Of a stretch of DNA of 64,000 bases, positions 1-9,553 are shown in pieces; position 1 is the first letter of the stretch; each line of letters begins with the position of its first letter. The stretch comes from PALSA-1353 sp036267155 (GTDB lineage Bacteria; Planctomycetota; Phycisphaerae; Tepidisphaerales; Tepidisphaeraceae), in NCBI GenBank assembly GCA_036267155.1, contig DATAWP010000085.1, positions 1 to 64,000 of the forward strand, in the 5' to 3' direction. Below the pieces are notes generated by a model. The model searched no databases and was not told where the DNA came from. It was given only the letters and a program-made list of their open reading frames with translations. A program made the position numbers and the translations under genes.

Positions 1-786
1 GGTGATGGTGACGAGGAACGAATAGTTTCCCGCGCCGAAGAAGGTGGCGATGGTGCTGGCGGCGGCGTTGGTGCCGTTGACGCTGTAAGTGGGAGCGGCA
101 ACACCGTTGGGCACGGAGGTAGCCGACCAGGTGTAATTCAGGCCAGAGCCTGAGCCGTTTTCGGAGCCGGCAGCGGTGAGATTCGTGGTGGTTCCGGTGA
201 CGGGATTGGGGTCGGCCGCCGCAGTCTGGGTGACGGTGGGGCCGGTGCTGTTGACGGTGGCGGTTGCGCTGGCCGAGCCGGCCGTGGCCTCGACCGTGGC
301 TGCGCCGGCCGTTGCCGGCGAAGTGTACAGGCCGAATGAGGAATTCACGGTTCCCACGCCACTGGTGAGCGACCAGGCGAATATCGTCACCGGCGCCGCG
401 ACGCCGAATTGGTCGGTGGCGGCTGCGGTGAAGACTTCGGTCCCGCTGCCGGCGACGGTCGCGGAGGCCGGAGTGACGGTGATATTGGTGGGCGTTTGAT
501 TCACGGCAACGCCGAGCAAGGCGGTGGCGGAAACGTTGTTGGAATCGGTGATGGTGACCAGGAACTGATAGATCCCCGCTCCGAAGAAAGTGACGGTCGT
601 GTTCTCGGCGGCGCTGGCGCCGTTGACGCTGAATGTCGGAGTGGCAACTCCGGCGGGGACAGAGATTGCGGACCAGGTGTATGTCAGGCTGCTGCCGGTT
701 TCGGATGCGGCGACGCTTAGGTTGGCGGTGGTTCCGGTAACGGGCTGTGGGCTGGCCGTTGGGCCCGCGGTCAGGGTGGGGCCCGG
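1..786 (-). repeat. Tandem 546-bp coding repeat (182-residue module) in the GH28 protein
   Basis: Bases from 1 and bases from 547 are near-identical in reading and clearly alike in DNA, for example the segments around 1-90 and 547-636. Each copy encodes a PVTGTT...YTWS...FFGAGxYxFLVTIT module preceded by a Bacterial-Ig-like stretch. The period is exactly 546 bp, so the reading frame is kept. More copies may lie beyond the left edge. Confidence 0.75.
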
Positions 787-2685
787 GAAATTTGAAAAGG
801 TCGCCGTGGAGGTGGCGGAACTGGTGCCGGAAGAAACCGCCAGGCCAACCAGGGCGGTAGAGGACATAATGATGGTCTGCGTTGTGCCGATCTGGGTCCA
901 GGAAGTTCCGTCCGTGCTGTACCAGGCGGAGAAATTGCTGCCACTACGAACTACTTCGAGATAGACCGGGGCGGCGATTCCGGTGACGGAGGCCGATCCG
1001 GTCGTGCCGCTGTTGGAGTTGCGCCATTGGAATTCGACGCCCGAACCTGGGGTGACGACGGCATCGGCAAAAGCGGAGGTGGCAGTATCGGTGGAGTCGC
1101 CGAACATCACGCCGGCAACGGCGCCGGTGTTGGCAGTGCTCAGGGACGTTACTTTCGCGAAATAGATCGCATCGCCGGTAATGCTGGTGGATGCGAAGTT
1201 GAACTGATCGGATGCGCCGCCGATTCCGGTGCCGGCGGCGATGACGGAATACAAACTGGTGTCGGGATCGAACAGTGTTGTGCTGACCGTGGCCGGCGAG
1301 CCGATGTCCGCATCGGCGTACCCCTCGGGGACGATGGTGTCGTTATATGGGGTGGGCACGCTGGAGGTCGCGATCAGGTCGTTGCCGCTGGAAACGGTAA
1401 TCTTCGATCCATCGCCGAAGGAGACGTTGCGGGCATTGTTTATTTCCATGCCGCTGTGCGCGGTGATTTTCACGTTGTCGAAGACGATGTTGGTCATCGG
1501 CTCTTCCGGCACGGCGTAGAGGATGCCGGCGCTGGAGTTGCTGGCGGCGTCCGTGGAGGTGATGTTGCTGAAGGTGATATTTTCCCAAATCGGCGTGGTG
1601 GAGGTCACAGTCTGACCTGGATCGGTGGCTGGATTACTCGGCTGGGTATCGCTGCCATTGAGATAGTAGCTGGTGATGTAGAACGGGTACTCCACGTTGG
1701 TCATGGTGATATTGGAATACGTGACGTTCTCCACCAGCCCGCCGCTGCCGCGTCCGGCTTTGAGGCGAAGGCCGTCGGTCGTGCCGTTGAAGGTGATGTC
1801 GGTGACGGTCATGCCGTTGAGGCCATCGTTGGTTTCCCCGCCGACGGAAATGCCGTGACCGGCGCCGATCGTGCAGTTGGTGATGGTAATGTTGCTGCAG
1901 AACGTGCTTTGCGGTTTGATGACGATGTCGTCGTCTCCGTCGGAAACATTGCAATTTTCGATGAGAATGTTCGATCCAGCGGGGTCGATCCCGTCGGTAT
2001 TGGGCGAGGTGGACGGGGCGGAAATCGTGATGCCGTTAATGATGACGTTGGTAACTGCGTCGAGGGTGACATGTTCCTTGGGAGAATTCTGGATTGTCAC
2101 GCCGGAAATCAAAAGAGTATTGGAATTTTGGATGTGAATGAGATCGGGTCGGGTGGACGACGAATTATCCCACCAACTGGACGTGCCGCTGCCCCCGCCC
2201 CCATTGCCGTCGATGATTCCCGACCCGGTGATCTCGAAATTCGTCAGATGGTTGCCGGTGATGAGACCCGTGCTGGCACTGTAGGAGGCGATCCAATTGG
2301 TCCTGGTCAAGGCTTGAAGCTCGGCCCCGGCGTCGATCTGAATATCGACATTGCTGGCCATGGTCAGTGGGCCGGACAGCCAGGCTTGGGCGGCGGCGGG
2401 GATCTCGACGATTCCGCCGGTGAAGCCGTTCACCTTGTTGGCGGCGGCGGCGTTGATGGCGGCCTGGATGGCGGTGACGTTGTTCGCGGAGGTGTCAACG
2501 GCGCCATAACTGGTGATGTTGAACACGGTGGTGGGAATGTTCGAGGGCGCAGTGATGCTCAGCAGATATCGAGGCTCGCATTGCTCGATGGCGGCGGCGA
2601 TGAATGATTGGCTTTTTCTCCTCCGCCCGGAAAGCGGACTGGAACCACAAGACCGCTCGCGCCGCATTTTTCTCCGCCACACCAT
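1..2685 (-). CDS. Secreted GH28 polygalacturonase-like multidomain protein, 3' end outside window
   Basis: This is a parallel beta-helix pectinase, expected to hydrolyse polygalacturonan outside the cell. The visible 895 codons stay open to base 1, so the C-terminus is missing. The start ATG at 2685 follows in-frame stops upstream (about 2735-2785). An EPRYLLS motif near residues 41-47 is the planctomycete N-terminal export/anchor type. The GH28 domain begins near residue 56 (NITSYGAVDT). All family motifs are present: NTDG (about 229-232), DGDDD (249-253), GHG (276-278) and RLK (307-309). The three Asp, the His and the Arg/Lys pair are the known catalytic set. After the helix comes a concanavalin-like module (about 440-630), then Ig/PKD-like modules with a 182-residue repeat. 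No substrate is proven; exo/endo mode is unknown. It is divergent from the symporter gene. Confidence 0.88.
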   Translation of the reverse strand, partial: MVWRRKMRRERSCGSSPLSGRRRKSQSFIAAAIEQCEPRYLLSITAPSNIPTTVFNITSYGAVDTSANNVTAIQAAINAAAANKVNGFTGGIVEIPAAAQAWLSGPLTMASNVDIQIDAGAELQALTRTNWIASYSASTGLITGNHLTNFEITGSGIIDGNGGGGSGTSSWWDNSSSTRPDLIHIQNSNTLLISGVTIQNSPKEHVTLDAVTNVIINGITISAPSTSPNTDGIDPAGSNILIENCNVSDGDDDIVIKPQSTFCSNITITNCTIGAGHGISVGGETNDGLNGMTVTDITFNGTTDGLRLKAGRGSGGLVENVTYSNITMTNVEYPFYITSYYLNGSDTQPSNPATDPGQTVTSTTPIWENITFSNITSTDAASNSSAGILYAVPEEPMTNIVFDNVKITAHSGMEINNARNVSFGDGSKITVSSGNDLIATSSVPTPYNDTIVPEGYADADIGSPATVSTTLFDPDTSLYSVIAAGTGIGGASDQFNFASTSITGDAIYFAKVTSLSTANTGAVAGVMFGDSTDTATSAFADAVVTPGSGVEFQWRNSNSGTTGSASVTGIAAPVYLEVVRSGSNFSAWYSTDGTSWTQIGTTQTIIMSSTALVGLAVSSGTSSATSTATFSNFPGPTLTAGPTASPQPVTGTTANLSVAASETGSSLTYTWSAISVPAGVATPTFSVNGASAAENTTVTFFGAGIYQFLVTITDSNNVSATALLGVAVNQTPTNITVTPASATVAGSGTEVFTAAATDQFGVAAPVTIFAWSLTSGVGTVNSSFGLYTSPATAGAATVEATAGSASATATVNSTGPTVTQTAAADPNPVTGTTTNLTAAGSENGSGSGLNYTWSATSVPNGVAAPTYSVNGTNAAASTIATFFGAGNYSFLVTIT

Positions 2686-2925
2686 GTCGTTCCCTCGCAG
2701 GAGCTTCAGCGCGGGGCTACAAAGCCGGCTGAATGATGGATACTCCCAAAAAACGCTTAGTACATCTTGTCCAGTAAGATTTTAACGCGTGCTCTATATT
2801 TGCGGGTAACAATAGCTGACAAATCCTTTGCATAATTTAAAAAGCTTCGCGTTGCCGGCTGGCAAAGGTGATAATCGCCGCACAATCGGCAACGGCCTGC
2901 AACCAAAGAACTTGACGATTCCTTC
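2686..2925. other. Divergent intergenic region (GH28 / symporter)
   Basis: This 240-bp AT-richer gap separates two divergently transcribed genes and must hold both promoters. I see no confident -35/-10 pair, operator palindrome or hairpin in it. The shared gap makes co-regulation of the pectinase and the transporter possible, but that is only inference. Confidence 0.4.
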
Positions 2926-4911
2926 ATGCAACCGATCGACTGGATTCTGACTGTTTTTCCGATCGTTCTGGTGATCGCCTGCGCGGTGTATACCCGGCGG
3001 TACGTCAAGAGCGTGGCGGATTTCATGGCCGGCGGACGCGCCGCGGGGCGGTACATCATCTGCAACGCCAAGGGCCAGGCCTCCACCGGAGTCGCCAACA
3101 CGCTCTCGAAATTCCAGCCGCTGCTCATGGCCGGGTTTTGCCTCTCCTGGTGGGATTCGCTCTCAATGCCCATTTACATGCTCGTGGCCATCTTCGGGTT
3201 CGTCGTTTACCGCTACCGCCAGACACGTGCCATGACACTTGGACAATTCTTCGAGATGCGATATTCCCGGCGATTCCGTCTTTTCGCAGGAATCCTTGGA
3301 TTCCTGTCGGGAATTCTCAATTATGGAATCTTCCCCGCGGTGTCGGCGACTTTTTTCGTTTACTTCCTGGCCCTGCCGCAATACGTGCATCTGCTTGGCC
3401 TGAACGTGCCAACCACCGTTCTGATCATGGCCGCGTATCTGAGCTGCGCGCTGATGATGATGCTGGTCGGCGGACAGATTACGCTGGTGGTCACCGATTG
3501 CCTCGAAGGAATCCTGTCGCACCTGGTCTGGGTGGTGGTGATTGCGGCGATCTTTTGCGTCATCAGTTGGCCGGAGATGCGGGCAACCCTTACCGCCGCC
3601 CCACCGGGCAAGTCGCTGGTGGATCCATTCGATCAGAACAAAACCAAGGATTACAACTTCTGGTTCTCGATGATGGTTCTGGCCACGACGGTCTACGGCA
3701 CGATGGCGGTGCAGAAGGACAACGGGTTCACCTCCGCGGCGCGCAATCCGCACGAATCGCGCATGGGCGTGGTGCTGGGAAACTGGCGGACGATGGCGCG
3801 AAACGTCATGCTTGTGGTGCTGGCGCTGGGGGCGCTGACGTTCCTGAAATCGCCTCATTTTCCAGGCCGGGCCGAACTGAGCGCCATCACCGATCCTGAA
3901 ATTCGTTCGCAAATGCAGGTGCCGATCGCGCTGCGCTACATGTTGCCCGTTGGCGTCAAGGGATTGTTTTGCCTCATCATGGTTCTGACGCTGATGTCCG
4001 GCGATGCCAGCCACATGCTGACCTGGGGCGGAGTCTTCATCCAGGACGTGGTTTTGCCGCTGCGCAAGACCCCGATGACCCCGCGAAACCACGTGCTGGT
4101 TCTGCGCTTCGCGGTGATCGGCGTGGCGGTCTTCGCGTTCCTCTTCAGCATTTTCTTTCACCAGAAGCAGGACATCGTGATGTGGTGGCTCGTCACCGAG
4201 GGGATTTTTCTCTGCGGCGCCGGAGCGGCGATCATCGGCGGCTTGTACTGGAAAAAAGGAACCACGGCCGCGGCGTGGGCCGCTTTGATCACGGGCTCGG
4301 GCATCACGCTGGGCAGCATCCTGATCGTCCACGATTTTCCGTCGCTGTCGAAGTATTTCAACTTTAACGGGAACGAGGCACGCTTCATCGCGGCGGCGGC
4401 GGCGGCGGCGGTCTATATCATGGTCTCGCTGCTCACGTGCCGGAAGGATTTCGACTTGGACCGCATGTTGCACCGCGGCCGCTACGCTCTGGCGGAGGAC
4501 GCCGCCGCCCCCGCCGAGGTCGTCGCCCGCCGCCGGCGAAAACTCAACTGGTCCCGCCTCCTCGGCTTCGACGCCGACTTCACGTTCTGGGACAAAATCG
4601 TTTGCGGCGGAATCTTTTTCTGGTCCATGTTCTGGCTCGCCGTCGTCGTGGTCGGCACGATCTGGAACCTGATTCACCGCTGGCCCACGCAGGTCTGGGC
4701 CACTTATTGGCTGGTGGTGGGAATCATCCTGCCGGTGATTGTGGCGGCAATCACGTTGGTGTGGTTCGGCATCGGGGGATTGATCGATCTGCGCCGCTTT
4801 TTCGCACGCCTGTCCTCCATGAAGCGCGATGTTCGCGACGACGGCAGCGTCGGAGAATACGACCGAGCCAAAACGCCTGCCCCGCCGTCAAAAAGTGCAA
4901 TTCTTTCATAA
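2926..4911 (+). CDS. Sodium:solute symporter family transporter
   Basis: A 661-residue integral membrane protein of the SSS (SLC5-like) family, which couples Na+ entry to uptake of sugars, organic acids or similar solutes. The N-terminus has a first membrane helix (about 5-22) followed by a DFMAGGRAAGRY segment, the usual SSS helix 1-2 connection. About 13 further hydrophobic helices follow, including a G-rich helix around 130-150 and a GAGAAIIGGLYWKKGT segment near 430-450 typical of late SSS helices. The C-terminus carries extra helices (about 565-625) and a charged tail. Substrate cannot be told from sequence. Its divergent neighbour is a pectinase, so a galacturonate or sugar substrate is an attractive guess, no more. 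No clear Shine-Dalgarno precedes the ATG. Confidence 0.85.
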   Translation: MQPIDWILTVFPIVLVIACAVYTRRYVKSVADFMAGGRAAGRYIICNAKGQASTGVANTLSKFQPLLMAGFCLSWWDSLSMPIYMLVAIFGFVVYRYRQTRAMTLGQFFEMRYSRRFRLFAGILGFLSGILNYGIFPAVSATFFVYFLALPQYVHLLGLNVPTTVLIMAAYLSCALMMMLVGGQITLVVTDCLEGILSHLVWVVVIAAIFCVISWPEMRATLTAAPPGKSLVDPFDQNKTKDYNFWFSMMVLATTVYGTMAVQKDNGFTSAARNPHESRMGVVLGNWRTMARNVMLVVLALGALTFLKSPHFPGRAELSAITDPEIRSQMQVPIALRYMLPVGVKGLFCLIMVLTLMSGDASHMLTWGGVFIQDVVLPLRKTPMTPRNHVLVLRFAVIGVAVFAFLFSIFFHQKQDIVMWWLVTEGIFLCGAGAAIIGGLYWKKGTTAAAWAALITGSGITLGSILIVHDFPSLSKYFNFNGNEARFIAAAAAAAVYIMVSLLTCRKDFDLDRMLHRGRYALAEDAAAPAEVVARRRRKLNWSRLLGFDADFTFWDKIVCGGIFFWSMFWLAVVVVGTIWNLIHRWPTQVWATYWLVVGIILPVIVAAITLVWFGIGGLIDLRRFFARLSSMKRDVRDDGSVGEYDRAKTPAPPSKSAILS

Positions 4912-5112
4912 AAAGTTGTCAGTAAACTCAATGGCATAACCGCCGAGACCGAGTTACTAATATCGGCAGACGATAGGCGTTGCGGCCGGAGGGCATCTGG
5001 ACGCTCCCCGCGAATTGTCGAGTTCTGTAGGCGACGTATGAAGTGGATATCGCCCGCCGGCAATTACGAACGCGTCCGGTCCGGCCGCGTAATACCGTTT
5101 CATGGAGGCCGT
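4912..5112. other. Intergenic region before prepilin-like gene
   Basis: About 200 bp with no open frame of note except an in-frame upstream extension of the next gene from an ATG at 5038. That extension would bury the prepilin leader and is rejected. A GGAGG at 5104-5108 is the ribosome binding site for the ATG at 5113. Confidence 0.45.
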
Positions 5113-6234
5113 ATGAAGAAGATCAGAGGGTTTACCCTGGTAGAGCTGCTGGTGGTAATCGGCATCATCGCACTGCTGGTTGGCATCCTGCTGCCGGCGC
5201 TGTCCAAAGCCCGTGATCAGGCAAGCACCGTTGCGTGCGCATCGAACATGCGGCAGTTCTATCAAGTGTGGACCCTGTACGCCGACGATTACCAGCAACA
5301 TGCCATTCCCTGCTATTATCAGGTCGACCAACCCAAAACCGCCGAAATCGACTGGTTTCAATACGAATTGATCGGCCAGGAACTAGGGCGCGTTGGGCAA
5401 GGTGGAAGCAGCGCCGGCAACTCCGGCAGCGGACAAGGCGGCTACCAGATAGGCGACTGGTCGATTCAAGCGGGGATCCTGAGATGTCCTGCGGCCGAAC
5501 ACAGCGACGATCCCCCTCAAGAGGCCTACGCGGCGGACTCAAATTGGGCCGGGTGCTATTTTGGCGACTACATTTACAACTATTACATGGGAGTGATTAA
5601 AGATGCCGGTGGCGGTCAGTACGTTTCCGCGACGAACCCGACGCTGGCTCAAATACCCGGCAACGTGATGCTGCTGACCGAGTCTTACAAGCCAAATTTC
5701 TACTCTTCTGTCATCACCAAACATAGCAGCAGTAGTGGAGTTGGCACAGGCCAACCGGACGGGTACAAGGATTACTTCCAGTCATGGGGCGATCTGGTTG
5801 AAAATGCAGTATACAATTCGGGGGGCACGGCCTACCGGCAAGCTCCGGCGAACCCAGCTCCAGGCGATTCCGTCAATCGAATCGGTCTACCGCACGGCGG
5901 GGGAAAGATGTGCAACGTCCTTTCCGCTGATGGGCATGTTTCGGAGATTAATCCATACACCGCTTCGCTAGTGCCAACATCGACACCTGGTCTGGCTGGC
6001 GCGGGGACCAACACATGCACGTATTCCGGCGGATATCTTCAATACACCTACCAAAACGGGGTGAACACGTGGTTCCTAGACTACCTGATCGGCCCATCAG
6101 CCAATCCTCAGGTTCCCTTTTTCCCGAACGCGTCGTATGGCCATAGCGGATTCGCATGGCCTCTCGGCCCATTGCCGGTGCCGCCAACCCCCTATGAAGA
6201 CGGCTGGAATAAGGACATGCAGCCACTTCCGTAA
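5113..6234 (+). CDS. Prepilin-like (type II secretion/pseudopilin leader) protein with H-X9-DG motif
   Basis: A 373-residue protein with a classic type IV prepilin leader: MKKIRG then FTLVELLVVIGIIALL, where cleavage is expected between G6 and F7 and the +5 Glu is present. The following LPALSKARDQA is the planctomycete signature. The C-terminal half has HGGGKMCNVLSADGHV, the H-X9-DG motif of the large planctomycete pseudopilin-like family (related to DUF1559). These proteins are abundant in the phylum and probably sit in the periplasm or envelope; their precise role is unsettled. I chose 5113 over an in-frame ATG at 5038 because of the GGAGG four bases upstream and because the leader must be N-terminal. 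A hairpin terminator follows at 6257. Confidence 0.9.
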   Translation: MKKIRGFTLVELLVVIGIIALLVGILLPALSKARDQASTVACASNMRQFYQVWTLYADDYQQHAIPCYYQVDQPKTAEIDWFQYELIGQELGRVGQGGSSAGNSGSGQGGYQIGDWSIQAGILRCPAAEHSDDPPQEAYAADSNWAGCYFGDYIYNYYMGVIKDAGGGQYVSATNPTLAQIPGNVMLLTESYKPNFYSSVITKHSSSSGVGTGQPDGYKDYFQSWGDLVENAVYNSGGTAYRQAPANPAPGDSVNRIGLPHGGGKMCNVLSADGHVSEINPYTASLVPTSTPGLAGAGTNTCTYSGGYLQYTYQNGVNTWFLDYLIGPSANPQVPFFPNASYGHSGFAWPLGPLPVPPTPYEDGWNKDMQPLP

Positions 6235-6256
6235 CAAAGGTGCTTTCGCGAGATCG

Positions 6257-6290
6257 AGAAGGCGGAGTCTGAGCGGCTTCGCCTTCTTTC
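6257..6290 (+). terminator. Intrinsic terminator-like hairpin after the prepilin-like gene
   Basis: An 11-bp stem (6257-6267 with 6277-6287, one G-U pair) and a 9-base loop are followed by TTTC. It lies 23 bases after the stop of the prepilin-like gene. It is also between convergent genes, so it may insulate both. Confidence 0.5.
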
Positions 6291-6446
6291 GTTTGTGGGC
6301 AACGGCATTTCGCTTTAAGCGTCATCTTTGCGGGACGGCAACCGTTTCGGCGGGAGCCCGTCGGAAGTTCTCCATCATCACAACCGTTTCGTGCGCGCGA
6401 GGTCGCCTTGATAGCTGAAATGGGGATGTGGAGGCGGAGGGAAAGC

Positions 6447-7280
6447 TCACTTTCGCTGCCGGGTGAAATATCGAACGCTGAGATTGACAACGAAAATCAG
6501 GGCGATCAGGACCAGGATGCCCGACCAGGCCTGCGAGCGGGCCTCCGGCGAGGGCTCGTTGGACAACTCGTAAATCCGCAGCGTCAGCGACGGAAACGGG
6601 CGGCTGGGGTTATGAACCAGATACGGACTCCCCACGGCGGTGAACAGGAGCGGAGCGGTTTCCCCGGCGACGCGGGCAACGGCCAGCATCGCACCGGTGA
6701 CGAGGCTTCCCGTAGCCGAGGGAATGACGACGCGCAGGATCGTTCTCGCCTTGGTTGCACCGAGTGCGATGGAGGCTTCGCGATAACTCGCTGGGACCAG
6801 ACGGAGCATCTCTTCGGTCGTGCGGGCGACGATGGGGATCATGATGAACGCCAGCGCCGCCGCGCCGGCCCAGCCGCTATAGGTCCCCGCCGGAACGACG
6901 ATCAATTCATATCCCAGAATCCCCACGACGATGCTCGGCACTCCCGCCAACACATCCGACACGAACCGCACCGGGCCGGCCAGGATGGAATTGGCCTCGT
7001 ATTCCGACAGATAAACCCCGGCCAACATTCCGATGGGAATGCCCGCGAGGCTCGCGAGGGCAACGAGGATGATAGTGCCCTCGATGCTGTTGCGCATTCC
7101 GGGCTGATCGCTCTGCGGTAAATTGACGAAGAACCGCCAGTTCAGCGAATGCAATCCGATGACCAGAAGATATCCGGTGATTAGAACCAGCGTTGCGACG
7201 ATCAAAAACGCGCAGGCGATGCAGACGCTGTACATGATCCGGCTCGTGGCTTTGGCGCGGGCGATGTTGAGGTTTGTCAT
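6447..7280 (-). CDS. pstA: Phosphate ABC transporter permease PstA
   Basis: A 277-residue inner-membrane permease, one half of the PstC-PstA channel of the high-affinity phosphate ABC importer. It has a first helix at about 17-40, then five helices. The cytoplasmic EAA-like loop reads EASIALGATKARTILRVVIP (about 184-203), the site that docks the ATPase. AGETAPLLFTA near 219-229 is a PstA signature. It lies 9 bases after pstC and is the last gene of the minus-strand pstS-pstC-pstA operon. The usual next gene, pstB (ATPase), is absent: the DNA downstream runs into a convergent prepilin-like gene. Confidence 0.93.
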   Translation of the reverse strand: MTNLNIARAKATSRIMYSVCIACAFLIVATLVLITGYLLVIGLHSLNWRFFVNLPQSDQPGMRNSIEGTIILVALASLAGIPIGMLAGVYLSEYEANSILAGPVRFVSDVLAGVPSIVVGILGYELIVVPAGTYSGWAGAAALAFIMIPIVARTTEEMLRLVPASYREASIALGATKARTILRVVIPSATGSLVTGAMLAVARVAGETAPLLFTAVGSPYLVHNPSRPFPSLTLRIYELSNEPSPEARSQAWSGILVLIALIFVVNLSVRYFTRQRK

Positions 7281-7289
7281 GGCTCTCCT

Positions 7290-8423
7290 CTAATGCGCCG
7301 CCGAGGTTCGAGCCGATTTGCCGACGACCAGATACCGGGCCACGACGTTGAACGCCAGGGACATGACGAGCAGGATCAGGGCCAGTTCCATGAGCGCTCC
7401 GCGATGAAGGTCGTTGGTGGACGCCTCGGGAAATTCGCCGGCAAGCTGGGAGGCCATGGTGGTCCCGGCCATGAACGGCGAGGTGGCGACGACGGCGGCG
7501 CTGCCCATGACCATCAGCACGGCCATGGTTTCGCCCGCCGCACGGGCCATGCCCAGAATGATCGCGCCGAAGAGGGCGCTGCGGCTGTATTTGAGCGTTT
7601 CGCGGCAACTCTGCCACCACGTCGCGCCCAGGGCGATCGTACCCTCGATCTGGGCGCGCGGAACATTTCGCAGAACATCCCGGCTGATGGCGGTGATGAT
7701 CGGGATGATCATGATGCCCAGAATGATTCCCGCCACCAGAACGTCCCGGCCGGTGGTGGGAATGGGAACAACCCTTGTGCCGATTCGCTGCTGGGCCAGC
7801 CAGTGGAGTCCCGGAATTTGCAGGAAGAGCCACGCGAAGCGGCTTTCGATTCCGGCGGGAACGGGGAGGATGCCGAAAATCCGCTCCCACCGCGACGGCC
7901 CGCCCATCCACGGGCCGAGGACGAACATGCCCCAAAGACCGTAGGCGATGCTGGGAATGGCGGCGAGAAATTCGATAAGGAACGAGACCGGCATGATCAG
8001 CCAGTGCGGCGCGATGCGGACCAGGTAGAACGCGGCCCCCAGGCTCAGCGGCACCGCCAGCAGCAGCGCGATCATTGAAGTCTGCGCCGTCCCGCAGAGG
8101 GACGCCAACGCGCCGAAGCGCGGCGGCTCATTGTGATCCACCACTTTCATCCCCGTGCGCCGGTCGCGGATCGACCGGCCGTGCGCATCCAGTTTCAGCA
8201 CCGGCAACGGATTGGGCCGCCAGGTGCTGGTCATCAGGAATCCCGGTCCGAAATGCTTGATGCTGGGGACGGCCGCGACGAACAGCACGACGACCAGGGC
8301 AGCCAACATAAGCAGGATGACAATCGCGCTGCCGGTTGCGGCAATGCGCATCGCCGGCTCACCCCAGTTGCGGCGTCCCCGCTTGACGACTTGCGATTCG
8401 GATTCAACAGCGGCGGTCATCAT
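7290..8423 (-). CDS. pstC: Phosphate ABC transporter permease PstC
   Basis: A 377-residue inner-membrane permease that pairs with PstA. It has a first helix at about 31-53. A periplasmic stretch of roughly 65 residues (ending in HNEPPRFGAL) is longer than in the E. coli protein. Five more helices follow, with the ATPase-coupling loop around IEGTIALGATWWQSCRETLK (about 262-281) and ARAAGETMAVLMVMG downstream, matching the PstC consensus. Its ATG overlaps the pstS stop codon (ATGA), which implies translational coupling. Confidence 0.93.
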   Translation of the reverse strand: MMTAAVESESQVVKRGRRNWGEPAMRIAATGSAIVILLMLAALVVVLFVAAVPSIKHFGPGFLMTSTWRPNPLPVLKLDAHGRSIRDRRTGMKVVDHNEPPRFGALASLCGTAQTSMIALLLAVPLSLGAAFYLVRIAPHWLIMPVSFLIEFLAAIPSIAYGLWGMFVLGPWMGGPSRWERIFGILPVPAGIESRFAWLFLQIPGLHWLAQQRIGTRVVPIPTTGRDVLVAGIILGIMIIPIITAISRDVLRNVPRAQIEGTIALGATWWQSCRETLKYSRSALFGAIILGMARAAGETMAVLMVMGSAAVVATSPFMAGTTMASQLAGEFPEASTNDLHRGALMELALILLVMSLAFNVVARYLVVGKSARTSAAH

Positions 8424-9496
8424 TTATTCGTTGGATGCAGCGCGTGGCCATTGAAGGTGATGGTTTCGATCGCCTGCTCGACACGCTGCTGAACGCCCGA
8501 ACTCAAGGGAGCATAGGTCAAATCCGCGGCCTTGGATTGGCCATCATGGGTCGCATACCAGAAAAAGTCCACGATGGCCTGGGCCTTCGCCCGATCGTTC
8601 AAATAGCTGAGGTCCTTGTAGCAGATCAGATAGGTAAACGAAGAAATGGGATAAACGTCATCGCCATCCCGGCTCCAGAGACGAACAGCCAGCGTCTTGT
8701 CTTCATCCATGTCCTTGACGGCCCCTTCGCCGGCGGCGGAAACGCTCTGGGGCGAGGCCTTGATGAATTTCCCGCCGTTGTTCTGAAGCATCGCGAAGGG
8801 GATGCCGTTCTTGAGAGCGTAATTCAGTTCAATATAGCCGATCGCGCCTTCGGTTTTTTGCACCGCCTGGGTCACGCCGGCATTTCCTGACCCGCCCTGG
8901 CCGGTCGGCCAATTCACCGTCTTGCCAAAGTTTACCTTCGTTTGGAAATCATCGCTTTGCGTGCAGAGATAACTGGAGAAGACGAAATTGGTGCCGCTGC
9001 CGTCGCTGCGGTGGACGGTGGTGATGTCGGTTGCGGGGAGATTCGTGTTTGGATTGAGAGCGGAGATGGCCGGGTCGTTCCACTTGGTGATTCTACCGAG
9101 ATAAATATCGGCCACGACTGGCCCGCTGAGGTTCAGATCGCCGCTGAATCCCGGCAGGTTGTATGCCAGCACAACCGCGCCGGCGACGGAGGGGATTTCC
9201 ACAACGTCGCCGCCGACCGCCTGGGCTTTTTTCAGTTCATCATCGTTCATCGGGGCGTCCGAACCGGCGAAGTCGAATGTCTTATCCAAAAGTCCGCCGA
9301 TTCCCGCGCCGGAGCCTTTGGCAGCGTAGGCGATCTTGATGTCGTTGTGGGCTTGGCCGAAGTCTTTGATCCACTGCTGATAGATCGGATTGGGGAAAGT
9401 CGCCCCGCCGGATTGGATCTGAACATCGGCCGCCGCGATACCGGCGCCCAGCATCAGGACGGCGGCGGCGGCGTGCAGGAATCGAAACATGATCAT
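8420..9496 (-). CDS. pstS: Periplasmic phosphate-binding protein PstS
   Basis: A 358-residue phosphate-binding protein that feeds PstCA. A signal peptide occupies about residues 1-23 (hydrophobic AAAAVLMLGAGIAAAD). The mature start VQIQSGGATFPNPIYQQW carries the PstS G-A-T-F-P motif. KGSGAGIGGL, FAGSDAPM and HRSDGSGTNFVF supply the conserved phosphate ligands. It is not a lipoprotein, as no lipobox Cys is present. It is the first gene of pstSCA; a candidate Pho box lies 58-76 bases upstream of the start. Length fits the family. Confidence 0.94.
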   Translation of the reverse strand: MIMFRFLHAAAAVLMLGAGIAAADVQIQSGGATFPNPIYQQWIKDFGQAHNDIKIAYAAKGSGAGIGGLLDKTFDFAGSDAPMNDDELKKAQAVGGDVVEIPSVAGAVVLAYNLPGFSGDLNLSGPVVADIYLGRITKWNDPAISALNPNTNLPATDITTVHRSDGSGTNFVFSSYLCTQSDDFQTKVNFGKTVNWPTGQGGSGNAGVTQAVQKTEGAIGYIELNYALKNGIPFAMLQNNGGKFIKASPQSVSAAGEGAVKDMDEDKTLAVRLWSRDGDDVYPISSFTYLICYKDLSYLNDRAKAQAIVDFFWYATHDGQSKAADLTYAPLSSGVQQRVEQAIETITFNGHALHPTNK

Positions 9497-9553
9497 CGTC
9501 TCCTTTTCCGAAACCCCTTCGCGGCGGATGCTAAAAGCCGATCATTAGCGGCG

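Noticed and set aside
1027..2607. Plus-strand open frame of 526 codons, Gly/Asp-rich
   Set aside because: It is the antisense shadow of the GH28 gene, whose minus-strand frame has complete catalytic motifs.
3163..4677. Minus-strand open frame of 504 codons rich in His/Gln/Arg
   Set aside because: It is antisense to the symporter; composition is that of a shadow frame, with no domain.
6235..6446. Possible hidden pstB or phoU fragment after pstA
   Set aside because: Neither Walker A nor PhoU helices occur in any frame; only a hairpin is present.
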